From positions 1-64,000 of the forward strand of contig JAUNSO010000005.1 of the NCBI GenBank assembly GCA_030539165.1: a DNA stretch of 64,000 nt, read 5' to 3'. This DNA is from a bacterium (lineage in GTDB: Bacteria; Bacillota; Clostridia; Lachnospirales; Lachnospiraceae). A program made the translations under genes and the position numbers. Positions 1 through 9,619 of the stretch are shown here, in pieces. Each line of letters begins with the position of its first letter. The stretch's first letter is position 1. Below the pieces are notes generated by a model. That model searched no databases. It was given only the letters and a program-made list of their open reading frames with translations, and was not told the origin of the DNA.

Positions 1-16
1 TCTCTATGCAATATCT

Positions 17-766
17 CTATGCAGCTTCCTTTGCAGTGATCATGATATCGTCAAAAATACCTTCCTGCATAATCAGAATCTTGCCAATCTTCATCAGTTC
101 CAATATGACAAGGAACGTTACCACCACTTCCATCTTGGTCGGCTGAGCCTCCAGCAGGTTCCTGAAGCTGAATTTCTTGTGTGTCTTTACATACTCCTCA
201 ATATAGACCGTTTTCTCTTCCATATTGATCTCATCTTTTTCAATCTTACCGAATTTGCTGCGCAGAGGATCTACTTTATCCTCCTGCTTTTTAATAATGG
301 ATTTGAAAATCTGATTCAGCTTTGCCAGATCCATATCTCCTACCAGCGCATCATAATCGATCGGTTGTGAATAATCCGCTACTTCCTTTGGCATCGTCGG
401 ATTTTTAAATACATTTTTGCCTGCATCAATCTGCTTATCTCGCAGCTCATAGGCCATATATTTATACATTTTATATTCAATCAGTTTCTGTACCAGCTCT
501 GCTCTCGGATCCTCTTCTTCTCCATCCTCGTTGACTTCCTTCGGCAGCAGCATCTTACACTTGATATCCAGTAATGTAGCTGCCATCACCAGAAATTCAC
601 TCATGACATCCAGATCCTGCGTATCCATCTGTTTGATATATTCCAGATACTGTTCTGTGATCAGGACAATCGGTATATCATAAATATCCACCTTATTCTT
701 CTCAATCAAATGCAGCAGCAGATCCAGCGGACCCTCAAATGTCTGTAATTTGAATGTTAAATCCAT
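17..766 (-). CDS. scpA: Segregation and condensation protein A (ScpA)
   Basis: Kleisin subunit of the bacterial SMC-ScpA-ScpB condensin, which compacts and segregates the chromosome. The N-terminus carries the family hallmark FEGPLDLLLHLI near residue 9, and the C-terminal part is a winged-helix-like segment ending a few bases from the window edge. The reading frame stays open further upstream, but the ATG at 766 is chosen because GGGGG lies six bases before it and the homologous protein begins there (249 aa). Only 11 bp separate it from the phosphoesterase gene upstream, so the two are probably cotranscribed. scpB would be expected just beyond position 1 but is not in the window. Confidence 0.95.
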   Translation of the reverse strand: MDLTFKLQTFEGPLDLLLHLIEKNKVDIYDIPIVLITEQYLEYIKQMDTQDLDVMSEFLVMAATLLDIKCKMLLPKEVNEDGEEEDPRAELVQKLIEYKMYKYMAYELRDKQIDAGKNVFKNPTMPKEVADYSQPIDYDALVGDMDLAKLNQIFKSIIKKQEDKVDPLRSKFGKIEKDEINMEEKTVYIEEYVKTHKKFSFRNLLEAQPTKMEVVVTFLVILELMKIGKILIMQEGIFDDIMITAKEAA

Positions 767-777
767 TTTTATCCCCC

Positions 778-1656
778 TTAGGAATTTCCCTTTGTTTTTT
801 TCAGATCTACACAGAGTACCTCTGCCCGGTTCCAAATACGAATCGGTATCGTGTGGGACCCGATTCCCCGGCTCAGCAGCATTGTCGTTCTGCCACTTTG
901 AAACTCCCCTGCATCATATTTTGGGAACAGCTTCAGCTGAGGAGATACTACACCGCCCAGCAACGGAAGCTGCATAACGCCACCATGAATATGCCCTGAA
1001 ACGATTAGATCAGGCTCCCATGCTGCATATTCTGGAAAATGCTCCGGGTTGTGTGCCAGCAGGATCGTATAATCCTCTTTGTTCACATCCCCAAAAATAT
1101 TTTGTAAATAATCCGGCGGCAGATGATTTGTGATCAGCTTGCGGTAATACTCATGTTCGAGATCCAGTCCATATACTGTAATGCCAGCCTCTGGTATCCT
1201 GACAGTCTCATTTTCCATGATATGCACACCATATGCTGCCAGTTGCCTGCTCAGATCCTCATATTGTCCTGGGAAAACATCCGGCTGTCTTTTAAATTTT
1301 TCTTCATGATTACCCATTCCATAATAAACGGGATACTTCTTTGCAAGCTTTCCTATGAACTGTATCGTTGGCGTATAGTCATAATGCAGCTCCATTGAGG
1401 AGGTCACCATGTCACCGGCAAACATAACCGCATCGGGATGGAGATCATCGATTGCTTCTAAAAGAGGTTCATTGTGTTCACCAAATACTTTATCATGAAG
1501 ATCAGACAAAAAAACAATCCTGTATTGCTCTCTGGATAAACAGGCTGAATGATATTCATAAAAAGAAATACAGAACTCCTTGCTTTCTTTATAAATCATG
1601 ATTGCTGCCACGGCTGCCAGTACTGCTACTGTGCCGATGATTCCTGCTATCAGCAT
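778..1656 (-). CDS. Membrane-anchored calcineurin-like metallophosphoesterase (YkuE/YaeI type)
   Basis: 292 aa. One N-terminal membrane helix (about residues 2-21) is followed by a binuclear metallophosphoesterase fold. The metal-binding motifs appear in the expected order: SDLHD near residue 50, GDMV near 80, GNHE near 116 and GHIHGG near 222. Family relatives act on lipid-linked or small phosphoesters at the membrane surface; the substrate here is unknown. GGGGA sits six bases before the ATG. The gene lies between a D,D-carboxypeptidase and scpA on the same strand. Confidence 0.85.
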   Translation of the reverse strand: MLIAGIIGTVAVLAAVAAIMIYKESKEFCISFYEYHSACLSREQYRIVFLSDLHDKVFGEHNEPLLEAIDDLHPDAVMFAGDMVTSSMELHYDYTPTIQFIGKLAKKYPVYYGMGNHEEKFKRQPDVFPGQYEDLSRQLAAYGVHIMENETVRIPEAGITVYGLDLEHEYYRKLITNHLPPDYLQNIFGDVNKEDYTILLAHNPEHFPEYAAWEPDLIVSGHIHGGVMQLPLLGGVVSPQLKLFPKYDAGEFQSGRTTMLLSRGIGSHTIPIRIWNRAEVLCVDLKKTKGNS

Positions 1657-1760
1657 ACATCGTCCCCGAATCTAAATGTGTGGCATTTATCGTTGTGCCC
1701 CACAATATCTTGTATTATATCATGGTTTTTTTCAGAATTCAATGAAAAAAACAGTTCCAT

Positions 1761-2912
1761 TTACAACAGTATATGACCTGCTGCTTTTTTCAAATAATCA
1801 AAATATCCGGCTTTCTCCATGGATTCTGCGTATACGATCGGTACGCGTCCAATCTCTTTTCCGCCAAGCATATACACTGCCTCCCCTGCTACATCGCCTT
1901 CCTTGACCGGTGCCTTTGCCTTTTCCTGCAGCCTAACTTCCTTCGTTACAGATGCAAGATTTTCCCCTTCAAAGGCCAGAAACCGAAATTCGCCTGTATA
2001 GCGGATGTCTATATCGCTCTCGATTGCTCCTGCGATCAGCTGTGGTGCCAGAGTGTCCTGATTTTCATCTGTATACAGCTGGCTCACCCCAAAGCCATAA
2101 TTCAGAAGTGCCACCGCATCCTTAAATCTCACCTGATGATCCGGGGCTGCCATAATCACCGCAATCAAATCAATTCCGTTATTACGTGCAGTGGCGGATA
2201 CACAATACTTGGCAAGTGAAGTAGAGCCTGTTTTCAGACCTGTCGTATGTGTATACTGCCGCACCAGCTTGTTTGTATTTGTCAGTCCAAATTCGGAGCT
2301 CCCTTTTGCTGTATTATGTATGATATTTTCCATCCAGATCATTGAATATTTCTCATATTCCGGGTGATGCGTGATCAGTTCTCTGGACATCATGGCGATA
2401 TCGCGTGCAGTGGTGACATGCCCCTCCACATCCAGACCATTGCAGTTCACAAAGTTTGTATTTTTCATGCCCAGACCGGCCGCCCGCTCGTTCATTTTCT
2501 TAACGAATTCCTCTTCGCTTCCACACACGTACTCTGCCATAGCCACAGAGGCATCGTTTGCTGATGCTACGGCAATACATTTGATCATCGTCTCGACCGT
2601 CTGTTTTTCAAAAGGCTCCAGAAAGACCTGCGAACCGCCCATGGAAGCAGCATATTCTGATACAGAAACTTCGTCTGTCAGTTTGATCCTGCCCGCCTCC
2701 AGCGCATCAAAAATCAGCAGCATAGTCATGATCTTTGTGATACTGGCAGGCGGCAGTACCGAATCTGCTTCTTTCTCATAGATTACCGTTCCTGTTGATG
2801 CTTCCATCAATATCACCGATGGAGAAGCAGTCTCGATTGAATCAAACCCTGTCATTGTAGCAAAGGATACTATCAGCAGTAATATGGCCGTCCATCGTTT
2901 CCATAATTTCAT
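1761..2912 (-). CDS. D-alanyl-D-alanine carboxypeptidase (class A low-molecular-mass PBP, DacF/PBP5 type)
   Basis: Trims the terminal D-Ala from peptidoglycan pentapeptides outside the membrane. 383 aa with a signal peptide (about residues 1-22). The three penicilloyl-transferase motifs are present: SITK (Ser57 nucleophile), SAN (118-120) and KTG (228-230). A beta-rich C-terminal domain follows and ends in an amphipathic helix that would anchor the protein to the membrane. The ribosome-binding site before the ATG is poor compared with its neighbours. A TATAAT-like hexamer lies in the 107 bp upstream, but I see no convincing -35 box. Housekeeping and sporulation-specific members of the family cannot be told apart here. 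Confidence 0.9.
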   Translation of the reverse strand: MKLWKRWTAILLLIVSFATMTGFDSIETASPSVILMEASTGTVIYEKEADSVLPPASITKIMTMLLIFDALEAGRIKLTDEVSVSEYAASMGGSQVFLEPFEKQTVETMIKCIAVASANDASVAMAEYVCGSEEEFVKKMNERAAGLGMKNTNFVNCNGLDVEGHVTTARDIAMMSRELITHHPEYEKYSMIWMENIIHNTAKGSSEFGLTNTNKLVRQYTHTTGLKTGSTSLAKYCVSATARNNGIDLIAVIMAAPDHQVRFKDAVALLNYGFGVSQLYTDENQDTLAPQLIAGAIESDIDIRYTGEFRFLAFEGENLASVTKEVRLQEKAKAPVKEGDVAGEAVYMLGGKEIGRVPIVYAESMEKAGYFDYLKKAAGHILL

Positions 2913-2981
2913 ATCTCATACGCTCGTCAAATTGTTGTTATTAACATTATATTGTACGAATGATACTGATAGAACCGCACA

Positions 2982-3010
2982 AAAACAGGACAGCTGTCCT
3001 GTCCTGTTTT
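2982..3010 (-). terminator. Intrinsic terminator of the diguanylate cyclase gene
   Basis: Eleven-bp perfect stem (AAAACAGGACA pairing with TGTCCTGTTTT), seven-nt loop, followed on the minus strand by a T-run. It lies ten bases past the stop codon of the GGDEF gene. Confidence 0.8.
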
Positions 3011-3019
3011 GATTTTGTC

Positions 3020-4111
3020 CTATACGATTTTTTGATCCTGCACGACCTGATTCTTCCCATTCTTCTTGCCGATATACAGCAATTCGTCTGCCTTCGCTAC
3101 GACCCGTTCCAGATCTGTCTCTCCATAATTTCCGCAGACACCGAAGGTCATGGTCGCATATATCTTTCCTGATTTGCCCTCAACACTGACTGTCTCGATC
3201 TTCTTTCGTATTCCTTCTATTCTTTCATATGCAAGATTTCGCGGCATATTGGGCATGACGATTACGATTTCTTCTCCGCCCCACCGACACACAATATCCT
3301 TCTCTCGCACCATATTGCGAATGATATCTGACATACTGACGAGGATCGCGTCCCCGATCTCATGACCCCATTTATCATTGATCAGCTTAAAGTCATCAAT
3401 ATCACCAATTGCGACACAATATGTAAAATTCTCATTCGAGCTGCGTTCCAGATAGTCAAACTGATTATAAAGACTGCGTCTGTTTGAAAGACCTGTCAGA
3501 TAATCCTCCTGTGCCTGTTCCTTGAGCTCTTCATTGTCCTTGGAAAGCATTGCTCTGTACAACAGATTTGAATGATTCACTGTATTCGCCAGTACATACG
3601 CTCCAATAAAGAATATGCATATATTGATGAGATAAATCATTCGAACCACTGCCTCGTCCGCTTTTGGATAAATCGGTTCCATATTGAAGGTAATGATTCG
3701 AAGGATGATATATACCACCGCCTGCATCACTCCATACAGCTGTATGAATTTGATGTTATTCAACACCTTCATAAAAATTGCAGTAAACAGAAATATGAAG
3801 TAATACTGAAAGCCATAATTCCATCCAAAAAATATCACAGCAAGCCCCATGTGAATCAATATTTCCAGATTCAACGCAAGGAAATGCACATTCGGTGTCA
3901 GATGGAACTTCTTAATATACAAAACTGTATACAGTAAAACACTGCATATATTTAAAATTGCAAACAGTTTGATTCCATGATAGATAAAGGCAATAAGCAA
4001 AATGATATGTGCTGTCAGACAACCTGTCATCACATAGCGAAACATCCTGTCTACAATTGTCGCTACTGCCACATTTGCCTTTGATTCAGTTTTGATTTCA
4101 TCTGTCTCCAT
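3020..4111 (-). CDS. Membrane diguanylate cyclase (GGDEF domain)
   Basis: Makes cyclic di-GMP from two GTP. About 363 aa: six predicted membrane helices in residues 25-180, a short coiled linker (about 185-202), then a GGDEF domain. The active-site loop is GGEEI (278-282) and should be catalytically competent. An RxxD inhibitory site (REKD, 269-272) sits exactly five residues upstream, so product feedback is expected. The membrane part matches no named sensor domain I know. An upstream in-frame ATG at 4126 exists, but GGGGGAT lies eight bases before the ATG at 4111, so the shorter form is preferred. Confidence 0.9.
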   Translation of the reverse strand: METDEIKTESKANVAVATIVDRMFRYVMTGCLTAHIILLIAFIYHGIKLFAILNICSVLLYTVLYIKKFHLTPNVHFLALNLEILIHMGLAVIFFGWNYGFQYYFIFLFTAIFMKVLNNIKFIQLYGVMQAVVYIILRIITFNMEPIYPKADEAVVRMIYLINICIFFIGAYVLANTVNHSNLLYRAMLSKDNEELKEQAQEDYLTGLSNRRSLYNQFDYLERSSNENFTYCVAIGDIDDFKLINDKWGHEIGDAILVSMSDIIRNMVREKDIVCRWGGEEIVIVMPNMPRNLAYERIEGIRKKIETVSVEGKSGKIYATMTFGVCGNYGETDLERVVAKADELLYIGKKNGKNQVVQDQKIV

Positions 4112-4142
4112 GTCAAAATCCCCCATGAGTTTCAGTGAAAAA

Positions 4143-4170
4143 AGTCCTTGATCATACGACCAAGGACTTA
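4143..4170 (-). terminator. Intrinsic terminator after rpsU
   Basis: Stem AAGTCCTTG / CAAGGACTT with a ten-nt loop, followed on the minus strand by seven T residues (plus-strand A-run 4138-4144). It lies just past the rpsU stop and ends that transcript before the GGDEF gene. Confidence 0.85.
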
Positions 4171-4177
4171 CTTTACT

Positions 4178-4354
4178 TTAGTTATATTTTCTTTTTCTTG
4201 CTGCTTCTGACTTTTTCTTACGTCTTACGCTTGGCTTCTCATAATGCTCTCTCTTGCGGATCTCCTGCTGGATACCGGCCTTAGCACAGTTTCTTTTAAA
4301 ACGACGTAAAGCGCTATCTAAAGTCTCATTATCTTTTACGATTACATTTGACAT
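4178..4354 (-). CDS. rpsU: 30S ribosomal protein S21
   Basis: 58-residue, very basic protein of the small ribosomal subunit, placed near the anti-Shine-Dalgarno region of 16S rRNA. The sequence from [12 protein letters not shown] to a lysine/arginine-rich tail is typical of S21. The frame is open further upstream, but the ATG at 4354 matches the family N-terminus. A GGGAGG element is 14 bases upstream, a rather long spacing, with AGGTG closer in. It has its own strong promoter and terminator, so it forms a one-gene transcript downstream of alaS. Confidence 0.95.
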   Translation of the reverse strand: MSNVIVKDNETLDSALRRFKRNCAKAGIQQEIRKREHYEKPSVRRKKKSEAARKRKYN

Positions 4355-4433
4355 AGTCTCACACCTAACCTCCCCTCCAGTCCTATATTGTGCATCATAC
4401 GACTGTACGGGTATTTTCATTGCACTATATAAG

Positions 4434-4461
4434 ATTATAGCATAATTTCCAATTTCGTCAA
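4434..4461 (-). promoter_or_regulatory. Sigma-A type promoter of rpsU
   Basis: On the minus strand TTGACG (4461-4456), a 16-bp spacer and TATAAT (4439-4434), about 80 bases upstream of the rpsU ATG. The match to consensus is strong. Confidence 0.75.
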
Positions 4462-4497
4462 CTATTTTTTTCTGATTTCATTCACTCTGTTTGATCG

Positions 4498-7140
4498 TCA
4501 TGATTTCAGCTGGCCTTCCAGCACCTTAGCTGCCTCTGCAAGCGCTGCATCAGCCCCTGCCGGATTCTTTCCGCCTGCTTGAGCCATGTTCGGACGTCCA
4601 CCGCCGCCACCGCCTACTAATCCTGCGATACCCTTAATCAGATTGCCGGCATGTGCACCCTTTGTCATAGCGCCGTCTGTGGCCATGGCAATCAGATTCA
4701 CCTTTCCGTCTGTCGTCGAGATCAACACAACGACTCCTTCACCCAGCTTTTCCTTCAACTGGTCACCAAGGTCTCGCAGTCCATTCATGTCTACTCCGTC
4801 CACTTTAGTTGCCAGCAATTTCACATTTTTGATTTCTGTCACCTGATCCATGACATCGCCCAGTGCATCTTTGGCTGCCTTACTCTTCAAAGAATCAATT
4901 TCGCTCTGCAGAGTCTTCATCTCTGCCATCATATGCTCAAGCTTCTCTGTCAAAGCTGCCGGATTTGTCTTAACGATCTTGGCTGCTTTGTCAACAGTAG
5001 CCTCAAGCTCCTTGTAATATGCGAATACCCCGTTGCCGGTCAGTGCTTCTATTCTTCTGACGCCTGCTGCAATACCTGCCTCGGAAACAATCTTAAATGC
5101 TGCAATCGTACTTGTGTTCTTTACATGTGTACCACCACAAAGCTCTGTTGAAAAGTCTCCCATTTTTACGACGCGTACCTTTTCGCCATATTTTTCTCCA
5201 AACAAAGCCATTGCGCCCGTCTTTTTTGCGTCTTCTATGGACATCTCCTGTGTATCGACAATCAGACCTGCCATGATTTCATCATTCACGATCTGCTCTA
5301 CCCGCGCCAGTTCCTCCGATGTCATGGCAGAGAAATGACTGAAGTCAAAACGCAGTCTGTCAGCATTTACAAATGAGCCTGCCTGCTCTACATGGGTACC
5401 GAGTACCGTACGAAGTGCCTTCTGCAGCAGATGTGTCGCGCTGTGATTCTTGCAGGTACTGTTTCTGTTTGTCTCATCTACCGCCAGTGTCACCTGATCG
5501 CCCTTTTTGAACATGCCGCTGATCACCTTGCCGATATGACCGACTTTGCCGCCTGCGAGCTTCACGGTATCTTCTACTTTAAATTCACCGCCGTCTGTGG
5601 ATATGATTCCTGTATCTGCAGACTGTCCGCCCATAGTTGCATAAAATGGTGTTTCCTTTACGAGAATGGTGCCGACCTGTCCGTCTGTCAATGCGTCAAC
5701 GATCTCATCCTCTGTCGTCAAGGCTGTGATTTCTGACTGATGTGTCAGTCTGTCATAGCCTACAAAAGCCGATGTCAGTGCAGGATCCAGTTCCTCATAT
5801 ACTGTTGCATCTGCACCCATATAATTTGTGACCTTGCGTGCTTTACGTGCCTGTTCCTTCTGTTCCTTCATGGCCTTCGCAAAGCCCTCTTCATCCACAC
5901 CAAGATTCTTTTCTTCCAGGATCTCTTTGGTCAGATCAAGCGGGAAGCCATAGGTATCATGCAGCTTAAATGCATCCTGACCATCCAGAACCGTCTTGCC
6001 GGACTGTTTCATGTCTTCACACATATCATTTAAAATACTCAGACCCTGATCGATGGTCTTGTTAAATTTATTTTCTTCTTCTGTTAATACGTTAAAGATA
6101 AAATCTTTCTTGTCAAACAGCTCCGGATAGCCATCCTTGGAGCCCTCTATCACTGTCTCTGACAGTTTTGCAAGGAAAGCGCCCTGTATTCCGAGCAGTC
6201 TGCCATGTCTGCTGGCACGTCTGATGATTCTGCGAAGAACATAGCCGCGTCCTTCATTAGACGGCATGATTCCATCTGAAATCATAAAAGAAGCAGAACG
6301 TATATGATCTGTCACAATTCGGATAGAAACATCCCATTTATACTCCTGGTGATATTCCTTGCCTGCAAGCTCACATACCTTCTGGCGAAGCGCGAAGATC
6401 GTATCTACGTCGAAGATAGAATCTACATCCTGAACGACTGCAGCCAGACGCTCCAGACCCATACCGGTATCAATATTTTTACTTTCTAACAGCTCATAGT
6501 TTCCTTTTCCGTCACCATCGAACTGTGTAAATACATTGTTCCATATCTCAATATATCTGTCACACTCACATCCGACTGTACAGTCAGGCTTACCGCAGCC
6601 ATACTTCTCTCCACGATCATAATATACCTCTGAACAGGGGCCGCACGGACCTGAGCCATGCTCCCAGAAATTATCCTCTTTACCAAAACGGAAAATGCGC
6701 TCTGCCGGAACTCCGATTTCCTGATTCCAGATATCAAATGCTTCATCATCCTCTAAATATACAGAAGGATACAGTCTGTCTGCTTCTAATCCGACTACCT
6801 CAGTCAGAAACTCCCATGTCCAGCCGATTGCTTCGTGTTTAAAATAATCCCCGAATGAGAAATTGCCCAGCATTTCAAAAAAAGTACCATGGCGTGCAGT
6901 CTTTCCAATATTTTCGATATCGCCTGTACGGATACACTTCTGACATGTTGCCACTCTCTTGCAGGGAGGCACCTCCTGTCCCGTAAAATATGGCTTTAAC
7001 GGTGCCATACCGGCGTTAATCAAGAGCAGACTGTTATCGTTATGCGGTACAAGAGAAAAACTTCTCATGACCAGATGTCCCTTGCTCTCAAAGAAATCTA
7101 AAAACATTTGTCTTAATTCATTTACACCGTACTTTTTCAC
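4498..7140 (-). CDS. alaS: Alanyl-tRNA synthetase
   Basis: Charges tRNA-Ala and clears Ser/Gly mischarging. About 880 aa, the usual length. Order of parts: class II catalytic domain, tRNA-recognition helices, an editing domain with the metal-binding HSATH motif near residue 570 and CGGTH near 670, then a DHHA1-type C-terminal domain with a glycine-rich loop. Start is GTG at 7140: GGGAGG lies seven bases upstream and the protein then begins VKKYGVNELRQMF as in homologues; codons upstream of this do not fit. The 82-bp gap to the MFS gene is too short for a T-box leader, and none is seen. Confidence 0.97.
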   Translation of the reverse strand: MKKYGVNELRQMFLDFFESKGHLVMRSFSLVPHNDNSLLLINAGMAPLKPYFTGQEVPPCKRVATCQKCIRTGDIENIGKTARHGTFFEMLGNFSFGDYFKHEAIGWTWEFLTEVVGLEADRLYPSVYLEDDEAFDIWNQEIGVPAERIFRFGKEDNFWEHGSGPCGPCSEVYYDRGEKYGCGKPDCTVGCECDRYIEIWNNVFTQFDGDGKGNYELLESKNIDTGMGLERLAAVVQDVDSIFDVDTIFALRQKVCELAGKEYHQEYKWDVSIRIVTDHIRSASFMISDGIMPSNEGRGYVLRRIIRRASRHGRLLGIQGAFLAKLSETVIEGSKDGYPELFDKKDFIFNVLTEEENKFNKTIDQGLSILNDMCEDMKQSGKTVLDGQDAFKLHDTYGFPLDLTKEILEEKNLGVDEEGFAKAMKEQKEQARKARKVTNYMGADATVYEELDPALTSAFVGYDRLTHQSEITALTTEDEIVDALTDGQVGTILVKETPFYATMGGQSADTGIISTDGGEFKVEDTVKLAGGKVGHIGKVISGMFKKGDQVTLAVDETNRNSTCKNHSATHLLQKALRTVLGTHVEQAGSFVNADRLRFDFSHFSAMTSEELARVEQIVNDEIMAGLIVDTQEMSIEDAKKTGAMALFGEKYGEKVRVVKMGDFSTELCGGTHVKNTSTIAAFKIVSEAGIAAGVRRIEALTGNGVFAYYKELEATVDKAAKIVKTNPAALTEKLEHMMAEMKTLQSEIDSLKSKAAKDALGDVMDQVTEIKNVKLLATKVDGVDMNGLRDLGDQLKEKLGEGVVVLISTTDGKVNLIAMATDGAMTKGAHAGNLIKGIAGLVGGGGGGRPNMAQAGGKNPAGADAALAEAAKVLEGQLKS

Positions 7141-7222
7141 TGTACTTCCTCCCGGATGCTTCAAATATTTCTTTCATTTCTGAACATTAATAGATTATAG
7201 TTATTTTTCCCTGCATTGTCAA

Positions 7223-8434
7223 TTATGCTTTTCTTTTTCTGAGTGCCGCGATTCCCATAGCCATGGCTACCGGAAAGACAATCGCAAATAGCATTCCTGT
7301 TTTCAGTGGACTCCCGGTCAGCTGTAACAGACTGTCCATTCCGCCTTTTTCCGTACTGCCGGAAATCAATCCAACCAATGACGGACCTGAGGAGCAGCCA
7401 ACGTCACCGCCTAATGCAAGCAATGCATACATCGCTGTACCACCTGCTCTGCAGTACTCTCCTGCCAGGCTGAACACACCCGGCCACATAATACCGACTG
7501 AGAATCCGCACACTGCACATCCCATCAGGGATAAGACCGGATTTGGTGCAAAAACCGTGATCAAATAGCTGATGATACACAGGATACTGCTTCCAACTAT
7601 GAACTTCTTCAAGTCCATACGATAGCCCCATTTGCCATAGATAGCCCTGGCAGTTCCCATACAGACAGCAAAGGCACACGGTCCGAGCAGGTCTCCCATC
7701 GTCTTGCTCACGCCCAGTCCCATCTCTGCAAACAAAGAAGACCATTGTGACATTGCCTGTTCCGAAGCTCCTGCACAGATCATCAGCAGTAACAGCAGCC
7801 AGAATATCTTCATTGTAAATACCTTTCTTAACGGTATCAGCTCATCATCCTCTACCAGCTTGCATAACGGTACTTTCGTAAACAAAACCAGATCAAGCAG
7901 CGGTACGACTGCCCAGATAACCGGCAGATACATCCAGTTTGAGATTCCGAACACATTAAAATACAATGTTGAGATCAACACCACCCCAACATGTCCCCAG
8001 CAGTAAAAGGAATGCAAAAGACTCATGGCAGAGTCCTTTTCGTCTCCCGGCAGTGCCTCGATGATCGGACTGACCAGCACTTCCAAAAGGCCTCCTCCAA
8101 TCGCATTGATCACTGTCGCAATGACCAGACCGACATATGCATTCGACATGATATTCGGTAAGATTCCAAGCGCTGTCAGGCCAATGGCTGATAATACAAA
8201 GGCGGCTATGGAACAGATCCGGTATCCCAGTCTGTCCACAAACTTCACAGACACAAAATCCACCAGAATCTGTACACAGAAGTTAATCGAAATTAAACCG
8301 CTGATTGCAGCAAGGGATATTCCAAACTGATTATGAAATGTTAAAAATAACAATGGTGCCAGGTTATTAATAATCGCCTGGGTAATGTATCCGATATAGC
8401 AGGCATATTTTGTATGCTTGTATGTCAGCTTCAT
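7223..8434 (-). CDS. Major facilitator superfamily permease
   Basis: 403 aa with about twelve hydrophobic helices in two halves joined by a charged loop near residue 200 (CKLVEDDELIPLRK). It resembles sugar or small-metabolite MFS carriers. No substrate can be read from the sequence. GGAGA lies seven bases before the ATG. It starts 28 bp after asnA ends and lies 82 bp upstream of alaS, so the three may share a transcript; a link between its substrate and asparagine is only a guess. Confidence 0.85.
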   Translation of the reverse strand: MKLTYKHTKYACYIGYITQAIINNLAPLLFLTFHNQFGISLAAISGLISINFCVQILVDFVSVKFVDRLGYRICSIAAFVLSAIGLTALGILPNIMSNAYVGLVIATVINAIGGGLLEVLVSPIIEALPGDEKDSAMSLLHSFYCWGHVGVVLISTLYFNVFGISNWMYLPVIWAVVPLLDLVLFTKVPLCKLVEDDELIPLRKVFTMKIFWLLLLLMICAGASEQAMSQWSSLFAEMGLGVSKTMGDLLGPCAFAVCMGTARAIYGKWGYRMDLKKFIVGSSILCIISYLITVFAPNPVLSLMGCAVCGFSVGIMWPGVFSLAGEYCRAGGTAMYALLALGGDVGCSSGPSLVGLISGSTEKGGMDSLLQLTGSPLKTGMLFAIVFPVAMAMGIAALRKRKA

Positions 8435-8462
8435 ATTTCGTTCTCCAACTCAGATCTTTCTA

Positions 8463-9473
8463 TTATAATAGATGAACTCCATGCTCTTCTGCATATGCTG
8501 TCACATCATCCGGCCAGATAGAGCTCTGCACCTCTCCAATGTGTGCTTTCTTCAGGAAGAACATACAGATTCTGGACTGACCGATACCTCCACCGATCGT
8601 ATAAGGCAGTTTTCCCTCCAACAGAGCCTTTTGAAAGGGAAGCTCTGATCTCTGCGGGCAGCCGGCCTTGACTAACTGCTCCTTTAATGCCTTCTCATCT
8701 ACTCTGATTCCCATGGAGGAAAGCTCCAGTCCGATTCCGAGTAACGGATAATCCACTATAATATCTCCGTTTAGACTCCAGTCATCGTAGTCCGGCGCGC
8801 GTCCGTCATGTCTCTCTCCTGATGCCAGCTTATCACCGATCTGCATGATAAAGACTGCACCATATTTTTTAGCCGCTTCATGTTCACGTTCTTTTCCGGT
8901 CATAGACGGATATGCATCCTCTAATTCCTGTGTTGTGATAAATGTGATCTCAGCCGGCAATACCTTTTTAATTTCCGGATATCTGGCATTGATAAATACT
9001 TCTGTATTTTTGAGTGCCTCATACACCTTACATACGATACTCTTCAGTGTATCCATAGTGCGCTCGTCTTGATCGATGATACGTTCCCAGTCCCATTGAT
9101 CCACATAGATAGAATGAATATTATCTGTATCCTCATCGCGTCTGATCGCACTCATATCCGTATAAAGGCCTTCACCATGTGCAAAACCGTATTTCTGCAG
9201 AGCCATTCTCTTCCACTTTGCAAGCGAATGTACGATTTCCACCTTTGCATCGTCCTGCTCCTTGATTCCAAAAGAAACCGGCCGTTCCACACCATTCAGA
9301 TTATCATTCAAGCCGGACTCCGGCTTTACAAATAAAGGTGCTGATACTCTTGTCAGATTCAGCTCTTTTGCAAGCGCTCTCTCAAAATAATCCTTTACAT
9401 CCTTGATTGCGATCTCTGTTTCTTTAATCGTTCCGTTACACTGATATCCTTCCGGAATTATGATATTTTCCAT
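8463..9473 (-). CDS. asnA: Aspartate--ammonia ligase (AsnA)
   Basis: Makes asparagine from aspartate, ammonia and ATP; a class II aminoacyl-tRNA-synthetase-like enzyme found in many anaerobes. 336 aa, close to the E. coli length of 330. The conserved run of residues around FVKPESGLNDNLNGVERPV and the C-terminal GGGIGQSRICMFFL (class II motif 3-like) are present. The ATG at 9473 is chosen because AGGAGG precedes it at ideal spacing. A stable hairpin lies in the leader (9514-9540). Confidence 0.95.
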   Translation of the reverse strand: MENIIIPEGYQCNGTIKETEIAIKDVKDYFERALAKELNLTRVSAPLFVKPESGLNDNLNGVERPVSFGIKEQDDAKVEIVHSLAKWKRMALQKYGFAHGEGLYTDMSAIRRDEDTDNIHSIYVDQWDWERIIDQDERTMDTLKSIVCKVYEALKNTEVFINARYPEIKKVLPAEITFITTQELEDAYPSMTGKEREHEAAKKYGAVFIMQIGDKLASGERHDGRAPDYDDWSLNGDIIVDYPLLGIGLELSSMGIRVDEKALKEQLVKAGCPQRSELPFQKALLEGKLPYTIGGGIGQSRICMFFLKKAHIGEVQSSIWPDDVTAYAEEHGVHLL

Positions 9474-9513
9474 TGATAGATCCTCCTGACGCTGATTGTT
9501 TTGCAAATGAAAC

Positions 9514-9540
9514 GGCACGCATCACACATTGACGCGTGCC
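9514..9540 (-). promoter_or_regulatory. Leader hairpin of asnA
   Basis: An 11-bp stem with one G-U pair (GGCACGCGTCA / TGATGCGTGCC on the minus strand) and a five-nt loop, about 40 bases before the asnA start. No U-run follows, so it is not an obvious terminator. It may stabilise the mRNA or act as a regulatory structure. Confidence 0.5.
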
Positions 9541-9550
9541 AACTTGATTC

Positions 9551-9579
9551 ATTTTATCACGTTCTGAACCGTTTTTCCA
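9551..9579 (-). promoter_or_regulatory. Possible asnA promoter
   Basis: TGGAAA (9579-9574), 17-bp spacer, TAAAAT (9556-9551) on the minus strand. Each hexamer is only a partial match, but position and spacing fit a start just before the leader hairpin. Confidence 0.4.
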
Positions 9580-9619
9580 GTCCTAAGATAAAAATAGGCT
9601 GTTCTGAAATCTCATAACA

